The position numbers were made by a program, and so were the translations under genes. The notes beneath the pieces were generated by a model that saw only the letters and a list, made by a program, of their open reading frames with translations, had not been told where the DNA came from and did no database searches. From contig NZ_JACYXC010000001.1 of assembly GCF_016031615.1 (NCBI RefSeq), positions 3,844,001 to 3,908,000 of the forward strand: a stretch of DNA of 64,000 bases, read 5' to 3'. The DNA is from Streptomyces pactum. Lineage in GTDB: Bacteria; Actinomycetota; Actinomycetes; Streptomycetales; Streptomycetaceae. Shown here piece after piece: positions 34,253-41,900 of this stretch. The stretch's first letter is position 1, and each line of letters opens with the position of its first letter.

Positions 34253-35401
34253 TCAGGTGCGGTAGGCGTAGTAGTACGCGTTCGGGTTGGAGGCGATGAT
34301 GCTCGCCACCGACTTCCGGTACGTGTTGACCGAGTGGTACGTCAGGTACGGCACACCGCTGCTGCTCCGGTAACTGACGATCATGGTGTGGTCCTTCGAG
34401 CCGTCCCGGTCGAAGTCCATCTGCATGATGTCGCCGACGCCCATGTAGTAGACGTTCGACAGGTTGGTGGCGCGCTTGTGGTGCAGCGTGAACCAGGACC
34501 ACTCGTTGGCACCCACCCACGACGTGCTCTGGTACGAGGCGTCGTACCACCAGTTGGTGTAGTCGGAGTACACGCCCGAGTCGTGCTTCCAGCCGCCGGC
34601 CTTCAGCGCCTGGCTGATGAAGTTGGTGCAGTCGCCGCCGGCGTCGTTGAACTTGCGGTACGCGGGGTTGTAGTTCTTCCAGTACTTCTCCGCGTAGGCC
34701 GCCATGGCCTTGTAGTTGTACTTCCCGGCCGGCTTGGTCTGCGGGCGCGCGGGCCTGGTGATGGCGGCGCGGGTGGCCTTCGGCAGCGCGGTCGCGCCGA
34801 CGGAGGGCGCGGCGGGGGCCACGGTGGGCTGGTTGATCTGCGGCAGGCCGTCGTCGGTGGGCCTGATGCCGGTCAGCTCCCAGGTGCCGTCCGGCTTGGC
34901 GGCGAACTTCAGCTCGTGGTGAGCCTGGAAACCGGTGGTGGCCGGCTCGTCCCCACGGACCTTCTTGTACGTCAGGGTGGTGGTCTCGGTGACCTGGACG
35001 GTGGCCTGACCGCCCTTGACGCGGGTCCGGTCGACCGTCACCCGGGTGTCGGCCCCGGTGTAGGCCTCACCGAGTCCGGCCAGCCGCGACTTGCGCGAAC
35101 GGAGCGTGGACAGACCGGAGTTCTCGGTCCGCGTCACCTTCGCCGACAGCCGGGCCTTCTTGTTCTTCAGCTTCTTGGCCGGCGCTATTCGCCCGGCCGG
35201 CCGGTTGTCCAGAAGCGCCGCCGTGCGCTCGGTCAGCACGGCCTCGGCCAGCTGCTCGAAGGACTGGGACGTCGCACGGTCCACCGCACCGGTCCCGGCC
35301 GTCCGCGGCTCGGCCGCACCCGCCGCCGACGCGGGCAGGACCACGGCGGAGAGCGCGACGGTCAGCAGCGCCCCCACAGATCTGAACGTGGTTGCTTTCA
35401 C
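34253..35401 (-). CDS. Secreted amidase-domain protein (Amidase_6 type)
   Basis: A 382-residue protein with a signal peptide (VGALLTVALSAVVLPASAAGA). A central region of about 180 residues with basic stretches is followed by a C-terminal cysteine-amidase domain (about 225-382): YNYKAMAAYAEKYW, the nucleophile in GGDCTNFISQAL, SDYTNWWY, and the His in KDHTMIV. Such proteins may act on the cell wall or on peptides; the substrate is unproven. Confidence 0.85.
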   Translation of the reverse strand: MKATTFRSVGALLTVALSAVVLPASAAGAAEPRTAGTGAVDRATSQSFEQLAEAVLTERTAALLDNRPAGRIAPAKKLKNKKARLSAKVTRTENSGLSTLRSRKSRLAGLGEAYTGADTRVTVDRTRVKGGQATVQVTETTTLTYKKVRGDEPATTGFQAHHELKFAAKPDGTWELTGIRPTDDGLPQINQPTVAPAAPSVGATALPKATRAAITRPARPQTKPAGKYNYKAMAAYAEKYWKNYNPAYRKFNDAGGDCTNFISQALKAGGWKHDSGVYSDYTNWWYDASYQSTSWVGANEWSWFTLHHKRATNLSNVYYMGVGDIMQMDFDRDGSKDHTMIVSYRSSSGVPYLTYHSVNTYRKSVASIIASNPNAYYYAYRT

Positions 35402-35593
35402 GAATGCTTCCCCTTGTCACCCGGTCCCCATGGACCGGGAACCGGAATCTTCGCACGAACCCTTTGATGTGTGAGGGGGGTGTGAGGAAATTGGGCATGA
35501 CGCGCGGGTGTTCCCTCGCGCGACCGTGCGATTCCCCTCTGGGCGGAATGCCGACCGGCTGCCGTGCCGGGGCGGCGCTTCTACTCTGGGACG

Positions 35594-36502
35594 GTGAGCA
35601 ACCACGCGCCGAACCCAGCCCGTGCCCGTGTCATGTCACGTCCCCCGGCCCGGCCCACCGCGGCCCCCGTCGTCCCCGCGGCCGTCGGACCGGCCCCGGC
35701 CGGCGGTGCCCGGACGGCCGCCGGTGGCGTCCGGACGTCCGCGCCGGTGTCGCACCACGCCGGGGGCCGCCGCGACGGGGTGTCCCCGGCCGGGACCGGT
35801 GCGGCCGGCCCCGCGAGGCCGCTGCCGCCGCGGTCGCCGGTGCCCGCCGCCCCGGCCGGCCCGCCGGTGCGGGAGCCGCTGTGGCGGGACGTCGTCGGGG
35901 ACGTGCTCCGGCGGCAACGCCTGGCGCAGGGACGCACCTTGAAGGACGTCGCCGAGGCCGCCCGCATCTCGCTGCCCTACCTCTCCGAGCTGGAGCGCGG
36001 GCTGAAGGAGGCGTCCTCGGAGGTGCTCGCCGCCGCGGCGCACGCCCTGGGACTCGGGCTGGCCGACCTGGTCGCCCTGACGTACGGGGAACTGGCCCGG
36101 CGCACCCAGGCGGTGCCCGGCCGGCGGCGGACCGGCTGGGGCGGCCCGGTCCCGGTCACCCCCACGACCGGCGCCGAGCTTCCGGTGACCACCGGCGCCC
36201 CCGGCACGGACGGCACCACGGGCGCCGGCGACGCCGACGGTACGGCCGGTACGGCCGGTACGGCGGGCACCGGTGACGCGGCCGGGACCGCCGGGACCGC
36301 CGGTTCCCCCGAGGCGGCGCCCGCCGCCGAGGCCGCGCTCGTCGCGGAGACGGAGGCGCACCCGGAGTCGTCCCTGGTCGCGGACACCGCCGTGGTGGCG
36401 GACACCGCGGTGGTGTGGCCGGTGGCCGGCCCCGCCGCTGCCGGACCGTGGGGCGGGGCGTCCCCGGTCGCCCGGTACGGCGGTATGTGCCTGGCCGCCT
36501 GA
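35594..36502 (+). CDS. popR: XRE-type regulator, PopR/ClgR-like, with LAA C-terminus
   Basis: A 302-residue protein from the GTG at 35594, 6 nt after a -10-like TACTCT, so perhaps leaderless; an ATG at 35633 is an alternative. The XRE domain (about 95-165) reads LKDVAEAARISLPYLSELE. It is flanked by Pro/Ala-rich N-terminal and Thr/Gly/Ala-rich C-terminal regions. It ends in CLAA, the kind of terminal Ala-Ala signal reported for PopR and ClgR degradation by Clp. Its position beside two clpP genes supports PopR, the activator of clpP3-clpP4. Confidence 0.8.
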   Translation: MSNHAPNPARARVMSRPPARPTAAPVVPAAVGPAPAGGARTAAGGVRTSAPVSHHAGGRRDGVSPAGTGAAGPARPLPPRSPVPAAPAGPPVREPLWRDVVGDVLRRQRLAQGRTLKDVAEAARISLPYLSELERGLKEASSEVLAAAAHALGLGLADLVALTYGELARRTQAVPGRRRTGWGGPVPVTPTTGAELPVTTGAPGTDGTTGAGDADGTAGTAGTAGTGDAAGTAGTAGSPEAAPAAEAALVAETEAHPESSLVADTAVVADTAVVWPVAGPAAAGPWGGASPVARYGGMCLAA

Positions 36503-36524
36503 CCCGGCGGCACACGACGGCCCG

Positions 36525-36765
36525 CGGGCCGGTGGCGTACGGTCCGCGGGCCGGTGGCGTACGGTCCGCGGACCGGTGGCGTACCGACCGCGGCCGACCG
36601 GCGTACCGTCCGTGGACCGGTGGCGTGCGGCCGGCGGGTCGCCGGTGTACGGCCGCGGGCCGGCCGCGCATGTCGGGCCGTGGGTCGGTGACGTATGTCG
36701 GGCCGTGGGCCGGTCGGACCGACGGCGCATGTCGGGCCGTGGGCCGGCCGGACCGACGGCGGGCC
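36525..36765. repeat. Tandem repeats between popR and clpP4
   Basis: A 22-bp unit containing GGTGGCGTACGGTCCG recurs at about 36525-36630 (four to five copies, period 22). A second unit, ATGTCGGGCCGTGGG, recurs three times at about 36668-36750. Both lie between two convergent genes. Confidence 0.75.
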
Positions 36766-36782
36766 CGACCGGACCGGGCCGG

Positions 36783-37394
36783 TCAGAGCGAGGGGGCGGG
36801 CAGCACCCGGCGGGTGAGGACCTCGTCCGCCAGCCCGTACGCCACCGCCTCCCGCGCGGTGAACACCTTGTCGCGGTCCATGTCCGCGCGCAGCGTCTCC
36901 ACCGGGTGGTGGGTGTGCCGGGAGAGCACCTCCTCCACCTGGGAGCGGATGCGCAGCAGCTCCTTGGCCTGGAGGGTCAGGTCCGAGACGGTGCCCTGCT
37001 GCCCGCCGCTGGCCGGCTGGCCGAGCAGCACCCGGGCGTGGTCGAGGATGAAGCGGCGTCCCGGATCGCCGCCGGCCAGCAGCACCGCCGCGGTGGAGGC
37101 GGCCTGCCCGACGCAGAACGTCGAGATCGGCGCGGAGACGAAGGACATGGTGTCGTAGATCGCCATCAGCGAGGTGTACGAGCCGCCGGGCGAGTTGAGG
37201 TAGATGGAGATCTCGGTCTCGTGGCTGACCGACTCCAGGTGGAGCAGCTGGGCGATGACGACGTTGGCCACCCCGTCGTCGATCTCCGTGCCGAGGAAGA
37301 TGATCCGGTCGGAGAGCAGCCGGCTGTAGATGTCGTACGCCCGCTCGCCCATCGGGGTGCGCTCGATGACGGTCGGGATCGTGTACTGGCCCAT
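36783..37394 (-). CDS. clpP4: ClpP-family protein (ClpP4 type) lacking the catalytic His
   Basis: A 203-residue ClpP. The nucleophile Ser is kept at 100 (GQAASTAAV) and the Asp region MDRDKVFTAREA is present. At the catalytic His the sequence reads VLLGQP instead of VLIHQP, so residue 125 is Gly (codon GGC). The subunit should be inactive on its own and may act as a structural partner of ClpP3. It starts 1 bp after the clpP3 stop, hence coupled. Confidence 0.92.
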   Translation of the reverse strand: MGQYTIPTVIERTPMGERAYDIYSRLLSDRIIFLGTEIDDGVANVVIAQLLHLESVSHETEISIYLNSPGGSYTSLMAIYDTMSFVSAPISTFCVGQAASTAAVLLAGGDPGRRFILDHARVLLGQPASGGQQGTVSDLTLQAKELLRIRSQVEEVLSRHTHHPVETLRADMDRDKVFTAREAVAYGLADEVLTRRVLPAPSL

Positions 37395-37395
37395 G

Positions 37396-38130
37396 TCAGA
37401 TTCCCACCCGTCGCCGCGCGCCGGCCGGGCGGACGTCGGCGAGCGACTCCACGACCCGGTCCACCATCCCGTACTCCTTGGCCTGTTCGGCCGTGAACCA
37501 CCGGTCCCGGTCGCCGTCGCGGGCGATGGTCTCCTCGGTCTGGCCGGTGTGCTCGGCGATCAGCCGCTCCATGGTGCGCTTGGTGAACTCCAGGTTCTCC
37601 GCCTGGATCGCGATGTCCGCCGCGGTGCCGCCGATGCCGGCCGACGGCTGGTGCATCATGATGCGCGCGTTCGGCAGGGCGTAGCGCTTGCCCGCGGTGC
37701 CGACGGTGAGCAGGAACTGCCCCATGCTGGCGGCGAATCCCATGGCGAGCGTGGCGACGTCGTTGGGGATGAGTCGCATCGTGTCGTAGATCGCCAGCCC
37801 GGCCGTCACCGAACCGCCCGGGCTGTTGATGTAGAGGCTGATGTCGGTGCGCGGGTCCTCCGCCGACAGCAGCAGCAGCTGGGCGCAGACCCGGTTCGCG
37901 GAGACCTCGTCCACCTGGGTGCCCAGCACGATGATGCGCTGGGCGAGCAGCTGGGCGGCGAGATGGTCGTCGAAGCGCGAGGGCGGGGTGTCCCCGTCGG
38001 TGGCGCGCGGCGCGAAGGGCGTGAACCCCGCGGTGCCGACGGTGGGCCCGTACGCCGTCGGGACCGCGCCGGGGGGCGTCATCCAGGGTGACGCGGGACC
38101 GGCCATGGGTCCCGCCGTGAGTGCTGCCAT
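37396..38130 (-). CDS. clpP3: ATP-dependent Clp protease proteolytic subunit (ClpP3 type)
   Basis: A 244-residue ClpP from the ATG at 38130 behind AAGGAGG. About 50 Pro/Ala-rich residues precede the mature fold. The catalytic triad is complete: Ser135 (GFAASMGQ), His160 (MMHQPS) and Asp about 209 (DRDRWFTAEQA). It is the first gene of a two-gene operon with clpP4; the pair and nearby popR fit the second clpP locus of Streptomyces, used when ClpP1P2 is compromised. Confidence 0.92.
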   Translation of the reverse strand: MAALTAGPMAGPASPWMTPPGAVPTAYGPTVGTAGFTPFAPRATDGDTPPSRFDDHLAAQLLAQRIIVLGTQVDEVSANRVCAQLLLLSAEDPRTDISLYINSPGGSVTAGLAIYDTMRLIPNDVATLAMGFAASMGQFLLTVGTAGKRYALPNARIMMHQPSAGIGGTAADIAIQAENLEFTKRTMERLIAEHTGQTEETIARDGDRDRWFTAEQAKEYGMVDRVVESLADVRPAGARRRVGI

Positions 38131-38499
38131 CGGTCCTCCTTGCCGTGGCGCGGCGGTGCTCCGCCGCGTGCTCTCCACTGTCGGGCCGCCGGGGGCCGGG
38201 AAGCGGGTTTCTCGGCCGGGAGCAGATTCGCCCAGGGCAGAGCGGCGGCGGCCGGACCGGCACGGCGGTGGCGCGGGGCGCGCGGCGGCACCGGCCCGGC
38301 GGCAACGAGGGCGGTACGGGACCGGCGGCAACAGGGGCGGCGGCGTGGGACAGGGCGGCGGCCGGACCGGCACGGGCCCGGCGGCGACGGTGGCGGTACG
38401 GGAGGGCGGTGGCGACGGTATGGGGCGGGCGGCGGCGGGGGCCGGCCGCCAACAGGGGCGGCGGCGCGGGCGGATCACCGACCGGTAGCGCTCGAACAC
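38131..38499. other. Divergent intergenic region between clpP3 and copZ
   Basis: It carries the clpP3 promoter and GC-rich imperfect repeats (GGCGGCGGCCGGACCGGCACG near 38240 and 38350; blocks with GGCGGCAAC). A possible PopR-like site, ATTCGCCCAGGGCAGA, lies near 38225. No gene is supported. Confidence 0.4.
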
Positions 38500-38563
38500 T
38501 TGCGCCGGATACGGGAGGGGGGTATACATGAGCACACACCGGGATACCCCCCGGGGGTAAAAT
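38500..38563 (+). promoter_or_regulatory. copZ promoter with two CsoR-type boxes
   Basis: -35 TTGCGC (38500-38505) and -10 TATACA (38523-38528) are separated by 17 bp. The -10 overlaps a G-tract half-site (GGGGGGTATAC). Downstream, GATACCCCCCGGGGGTAA (38543-38560) is a near-perfect CsoR palindrome overlapping TAAAAT. Confidence 0.8.
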
Positions 38564-38582
38564 AGAGGCTCCAGGAGGAACC

Positions 38583-38924
38583 ATGTCCGCCACCACCGCA
38601 GCCACCACCGCCCCGTCCGCCGCCGAGGAGACCTCCGCCGCGTCCTCGTCCTGCTGCACCCCGGACCACAGCTGCTCCGGCGGCGCCGCCACCGCGGGGC
38701 CGGCCGAGGGCGTCCGCACCGTCTACCTCGTCGCCGGTATGACCTGCGGCCACTGCCGGACCACGCTGACCCGCGAGATCGGCGCGGTGGAGGGCGTGGT
38801 GTCGGTGGAGGTGGACCTGTCCGCCGGGCAGGTGACCGTGGTCAGCACCGGTGAGCCGGACGACGCGGTGATCGCCGGTGTGGTGGACGAGGCCGGGTAC
38901 GAGCTGACCGGCCGGGCCGGCTGA
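38583..38924 (+). CDS. copZ: Copper chaperone CopZ-like, heavy-metal-associated domain
   Basis: A 113-residue protein. The C-terminal HMA domain has the copper-binding MTCGHC loop (about 53-58) and the ferredoxin-like pattern VVSVEVDLSAGQVTV. An N-terminal extension of about 45 residues has four extra cysteines (SSCCTPDHSCS) that may add metal ligands. CCAGGAGGAACC precedes the ATG. It is controlled by the CsoR-type boxes; csoR is the next gene. Confidence 0.92.
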   Translation: MSATTAATTAPSAAEETSAASSSCCTPDHSCSGGAATAGPAEGVRTVYLVAGMTCGHCRTTLTREIGAVEGVVSVEVDLSAGQVTVVSTGEPDDAVIAGVVDEAGYELTGRAG

Positions 38925-39167
38925 GGCGGCGGTCCGCGTCCGGAGCCCGGCCCTGCCCCGCCGGGCTCCGCGCCGTGTCACGGCCCGTTCGGCCGCCCGC
39001 GTCGCCGCCGGCCCGCGCCCGTGCGCCCTTCCGCCGCGACCGGCCGACCCGTACGGCACCGGCGGGGGCGGACCGGCATCGCGCCGGTCCGCCCCCCGCC
39101 GTCGTTCCTCCGTCCCCCGCCCGTCCCTCGCCTGCCCCCGCCCGCTCCGCGTGGACGGTGCGGAGCC

Positions 39168-39197
39168 CGTCGATGCCTGTCGATGCCTGTCGATGCT
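39168..39197. repeat. Three 10-bp tandem units before csoR
   Basis: GTCGATGCCT, GTCGATGCCT, GTCGATGCTT, then a fourth partial GTCGAGATGA, ending about 10 bp before the csoR ATG. Confidence 0.9.
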
Positions 39198-39214
39198 TGT
39201 CGAGATGAGGACCC

Positions 39215-39496
39215 ATGACCGGTTACACCAGCCACAAGGAGAGCATCCGCAAGCGCCTGCGCCGGATCGAGGGACAGGTGCGGGGTCTGCAGCGGATGGT
39301 CGAGGAGGACGCGTACTGCATCGACGTCCTCACCCAGGTGTCCGCCACCACCGCCGCACTCCAGTCCTGCTCGCTCGCGCTGCTGGAGGAGCACCTCAAC
39401 TGCTGCGTCACCGAGGCGCTGGCCCGGGGCGGCGACGAGGCGAAGGCGAAGGTGGACGAGGCCTCGCGGGCCATCGCCCGGCTGGTCCGGGCGTGA
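39215..39496 (+). CDS. csoR: CsoR-family copper-sensing repressor
   Basis: A 93-residue all-helical repressor. Copper ligands are visible: Cys in DAYCIDVLTQ and His and Cys in EEHLNCCV (x-C-H-C pattern). It releases DNA on binding Cu(I). It is located between the two genes whose promoters carry its boxes; its own upstream region has no obvious box but does have 10-bp repeats. Confidence 0.94.
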   Translation: MTGYTSHKESIRKRLRRIEGQVRGLQRMVEEDAYCIDVLTQVSATTAALQSCSLALLEEHLNCCVTEALARGGDEAKAKVDEASRAIARLVRA

Positions 39497-39625
39497 ACCC
39501 CGGGCCGTGCCGGGCGTCGGCCGCCGCCGGGCCGCGGCGAGTGTGGGGTGCCGCCGGGCCGTGCCGGACACCGGTCGCGGCCGGGTCGCGCCGGGCAGCG
39601 GTCACCGGAGAGGGCGGAGAACCCG

Positions 39626-39652
39626 TTGCGGTATACCCCTGGGGGGTATACA
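39626..39652 (+). promoter_or_regulatory. CsoR-type operator and promoter of the DUF4396 gene
   Basis: GTATACCCC-T-GGGGGGTATAC (39631-39651) is an almost perfect palindrome. -35 TTGCGG (39626-39631) and -10 TATACA (39647-39652) sit on its two arms, so bound repressor would cover both. Confidence 0.85.
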
Positions 39653-39704
39653 TTCGGGGTGTGGGGCAGTGAGCCCGCACCACGAGGTCGAAGGGATCAC
39701 CGTC

Positions 39705-40466
39705 ATGCAGCACTCCAGCCACCACCACCCGGCCGGCGACGCGGGCGACGGCCACGCCGCCGCCCACCACGGACCGCACGGCGGCCACGGTGCGCACGCC
39801 TCGCACACGGGTCACGGCGGTCACGGTGCCCACGGCTCGCACGCTGGTCACGGCGGCCACGAGGGGCACGTGGATCACAGCAGTCACGCGGGGCACCCGG
39901 CCTCCATGGACCCCACGCAGCACGAGCGTCACGAGCACCGGACACACCGCACCGACCATGCGCGCCACGCAGGCCGGGCGCCCCACGCAGATCACGCACA
40001 CCACGCGCATCACGCGGGTCACGGGGGTCAGGGCGCCTCCTGGCGGACCGCGGCCCAGGCCACCCTGCACTGCCTCACCGGCTGCGCCATCGGTGAGGTG
40101 CTGGGCATGGTCATCGGCACCGCCGTCGGGCTGTCGGCCGGTGCCACCATCGCCCTCGCCGTCGCCCTGGCCTTCGTCTTCGGCTACGCGCTGACCATGC
40201 GCGGCGTGCTCAGGGCCGGTCTCCCGGTGCGCCAGGCGCTGAAGGTGGCGCTCGCCGCCGACACCGTCTCGATCCTCGTCATGGAGATCATCGACAACTC
40301 GGTGATGATGGCGGTCCCCGGTGCCATGGACGCCGGCCTCGCCGACCCGCTGTTCTGGGGCGCGCTGGCCTTCGCGCTCGCCGCCGCCTTCGTCCTCACC
40401 GTGCCGATCAACCGCTGGCTGATCTCCCGTGGCAAGGGCCACGCGGTGGTCCACGCCTACCACTGA
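39705..40466 (+). CDS. His-rich DUF4396 membrane protein, copper-regulated
   Basis: A 253-residue protein from the ATG at 39705 (AAGGGAT upstream; a GTG at 39669 is possible). Residues 1-105 contain about 40 histidines in HGGHG, HASHTGHG and DHAHH repeats, a likely Cu/Zn/Ni-binding region. The DUF4396 domain follows with four TM helices; its start is WRTAAQATLHCLTGCAIGEVLGM, whose TM carries Cys and Glu. The CsoR-type promoter suggests a role in copper handling. The biochemical activity is unknown. Confidence 0.85.
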   Translation: MQHSSHHHPAGDAGDGHAAAHHGPHGGHGAHASHTGHGGHGAHGSHAGHGGHEGHVDHSSHAGHPASMDPTQHERHEHRTHRTDHARHAGRAPHADHAHHAHHAGHGGQGASWRTAAQATLHCLTGCAIGEVLGMVIGTAVGLSAGATIALAVALAFVFGYALTMRGVLRAGLPVRQALKVALAADTVSILVMEIIDNSVMMAVPGAMDAGLADPLFWGALAFALAAAFVLTVPINRWLISRGKGHAVVHAYH

Positions 40467-40644
40467 CCCGGCGCGGGACGGCGGCCCCCGCGCCCCGGCC
40501 CGGGGCCCCGGCCGCCGCCCCGCCGCACGGCCGCCCCCGGCAACCACGCGCAGGTCGCCCGCCAGCCACCCGGAGGCCGCCCCGGTGCGGGCCGGGCCCC
40601 GCCGGCCGGCCCGCTCCCGATCCGTCGCCCGGTCCGGCGCCGGG

Positions 40645-41448
40645 TCAGGCGGCGTCGTCGGACAGGTCCGGCATCTCCCCCTGGGCGGCGGACAGGTCGA
40701 TGACCGAGAAGGGCGCGCCCTGCGGGTCGCGCACCGAGGCGAACCGCCCGAAGGGGGTGTCCATCGGCCCGGCGAGCAGCGTTCCGCCGTTCCCGGTCGC
40801 GGCGGCCACCGCGGCGTCGCAGTCCGCCACGCCGAAGTACACGTTGATGTACGGGGGGACCTCCGGCGGGAACTCCTCGCCCATCCGCATCCGCCCCAGC
40901 ACCGGGGTGTCGCCGAGCTGGAAGACCTTGAAGTCGATGTGCTCGTCGGCCATCCGCTTCAGCCGGTACGGGAAGACGGCGGGGAAGAACGCGTCGGTCC
41001 GCTCCGGTTCGCGGGTGTACACCTCTGCCCAGGCGAAGGCGCCCGGCTGCCCGTACGCCCCGAAGCCCTCGTGACGGTTGGCCTGCCAGGCGCCGAAGGT
41101 GGTGCCGCCCGGCTCCCGGGCGAGCAGCATGGAGCCGAAGTCGCCGACCTCCATCGGGCCCATCAGCACCTCTCCGCCACGGTCCCGGACCGCCGCGGCG
41201 GTGGCGGCGACGTCGGGGGAGGCGAGGTAGAGGCACCAGCCGGCCGGGCCCGGTTCCTGGCCGGGCATCGGCGGGGCGAGTGCGGCGACGGGCTTGCCGT
41301 CCGCGTACGCCTGGCTGTAGCCGCCGTACTCCTCGGCCCCCTCGTCGAACGTCCAGCCCAGTACGGCGCCGTAGAAACGCTTGGCGCCCGCCAGGTCCGC
41401 GAACGTCGCGTCGGCCCAGCAGGGGGTGCCTTCCGGTTGCACAGCCAT
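40645..41448 (-). CDS. VOC-family (glyoxalase-like) two-domain protein
   Basis: A 267-residue protein from the ATG at 41448 behind GAGGAG. Two tandem VOC modules each have the pattern of a strand, FY/FF segment and GG: CWADATFADLAGAKRFYGAV in module 1 and WAEVYTREPERTDAFFPAVF in module 2. It resembles the Cfp30B/CFP32 glyoxalase-like family. No catalytic function is established. Confidence 0.88.
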   Translation of the reverse strand: MAVQPEGTPCWADATFADLAGAKRFYGAVLGWTFDEGAEEYGGYSQAYADGKPVAALAPPMPGQEPGPAGWCLYLASPDVAATAAAVRDRGGEVLMGPMEVGDFGSMLLAREPGGTTFGAWQANRHEGFGAYGQPGAFAWAEVYTREPERTDAFFPAVFPYRLKRMADEHIDFKVFQLGDTPVLGRMRMGEEFPPEVPPYINVYFGVADCDAAVAAATGNGGTLLAGPMDTPFGRFASVRDPQGAPFSVIDLSAAQGEMPDLSDDAA

Positions 41449-41900
41449 CGGCTGACTCCTCGCACAGTGTCCTGATTGCCACTCTTGGGGCGTTCTGTGC
41501 ACACGCTAGCCAGTACCGTTCGCCGCACCGCCGTTCGCCGCGCCGCGGCCGGCCGCCGCGTTCCCCGCGCCACCGTCCCCGGCCCGGGGCCGGGCCGTAC
41601 CGCCCGTGCCGGGCCGTACCCCGCCGGTGGCCGGGCGGCACCGCGCCCCCGCCGCCCGTCGCGGTACACGAAGCGGCGGGGCGGGGACCCGCTGGTCCCC
41701 GCCCCGCCGTCGTACGGGCCGGCCGGTCCCGACCGGCCGGCCCGCGACCACTGCCCGGCTCCCCCGGCCGCCGTCAGCCGTGCTCGGCCGCGGCTGCACT
41801 CAGCCGTGGCCGTGCTGAGCCGCGACCGCACCCGGTCGCTGCCCCGCCGGCCCGGCCGTACCGGAACCGGACGGTCCCGGGCGGCCGGGGGAGTCGTGCG
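41449..41900. other. Intergenic between VOC gene and double protease
   Basis: It includes the VOC promoter (a -10-like TAGCGT near 41505 on the minus strand) and high-GC sequence with no supported gene. Confidence 0.45.
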
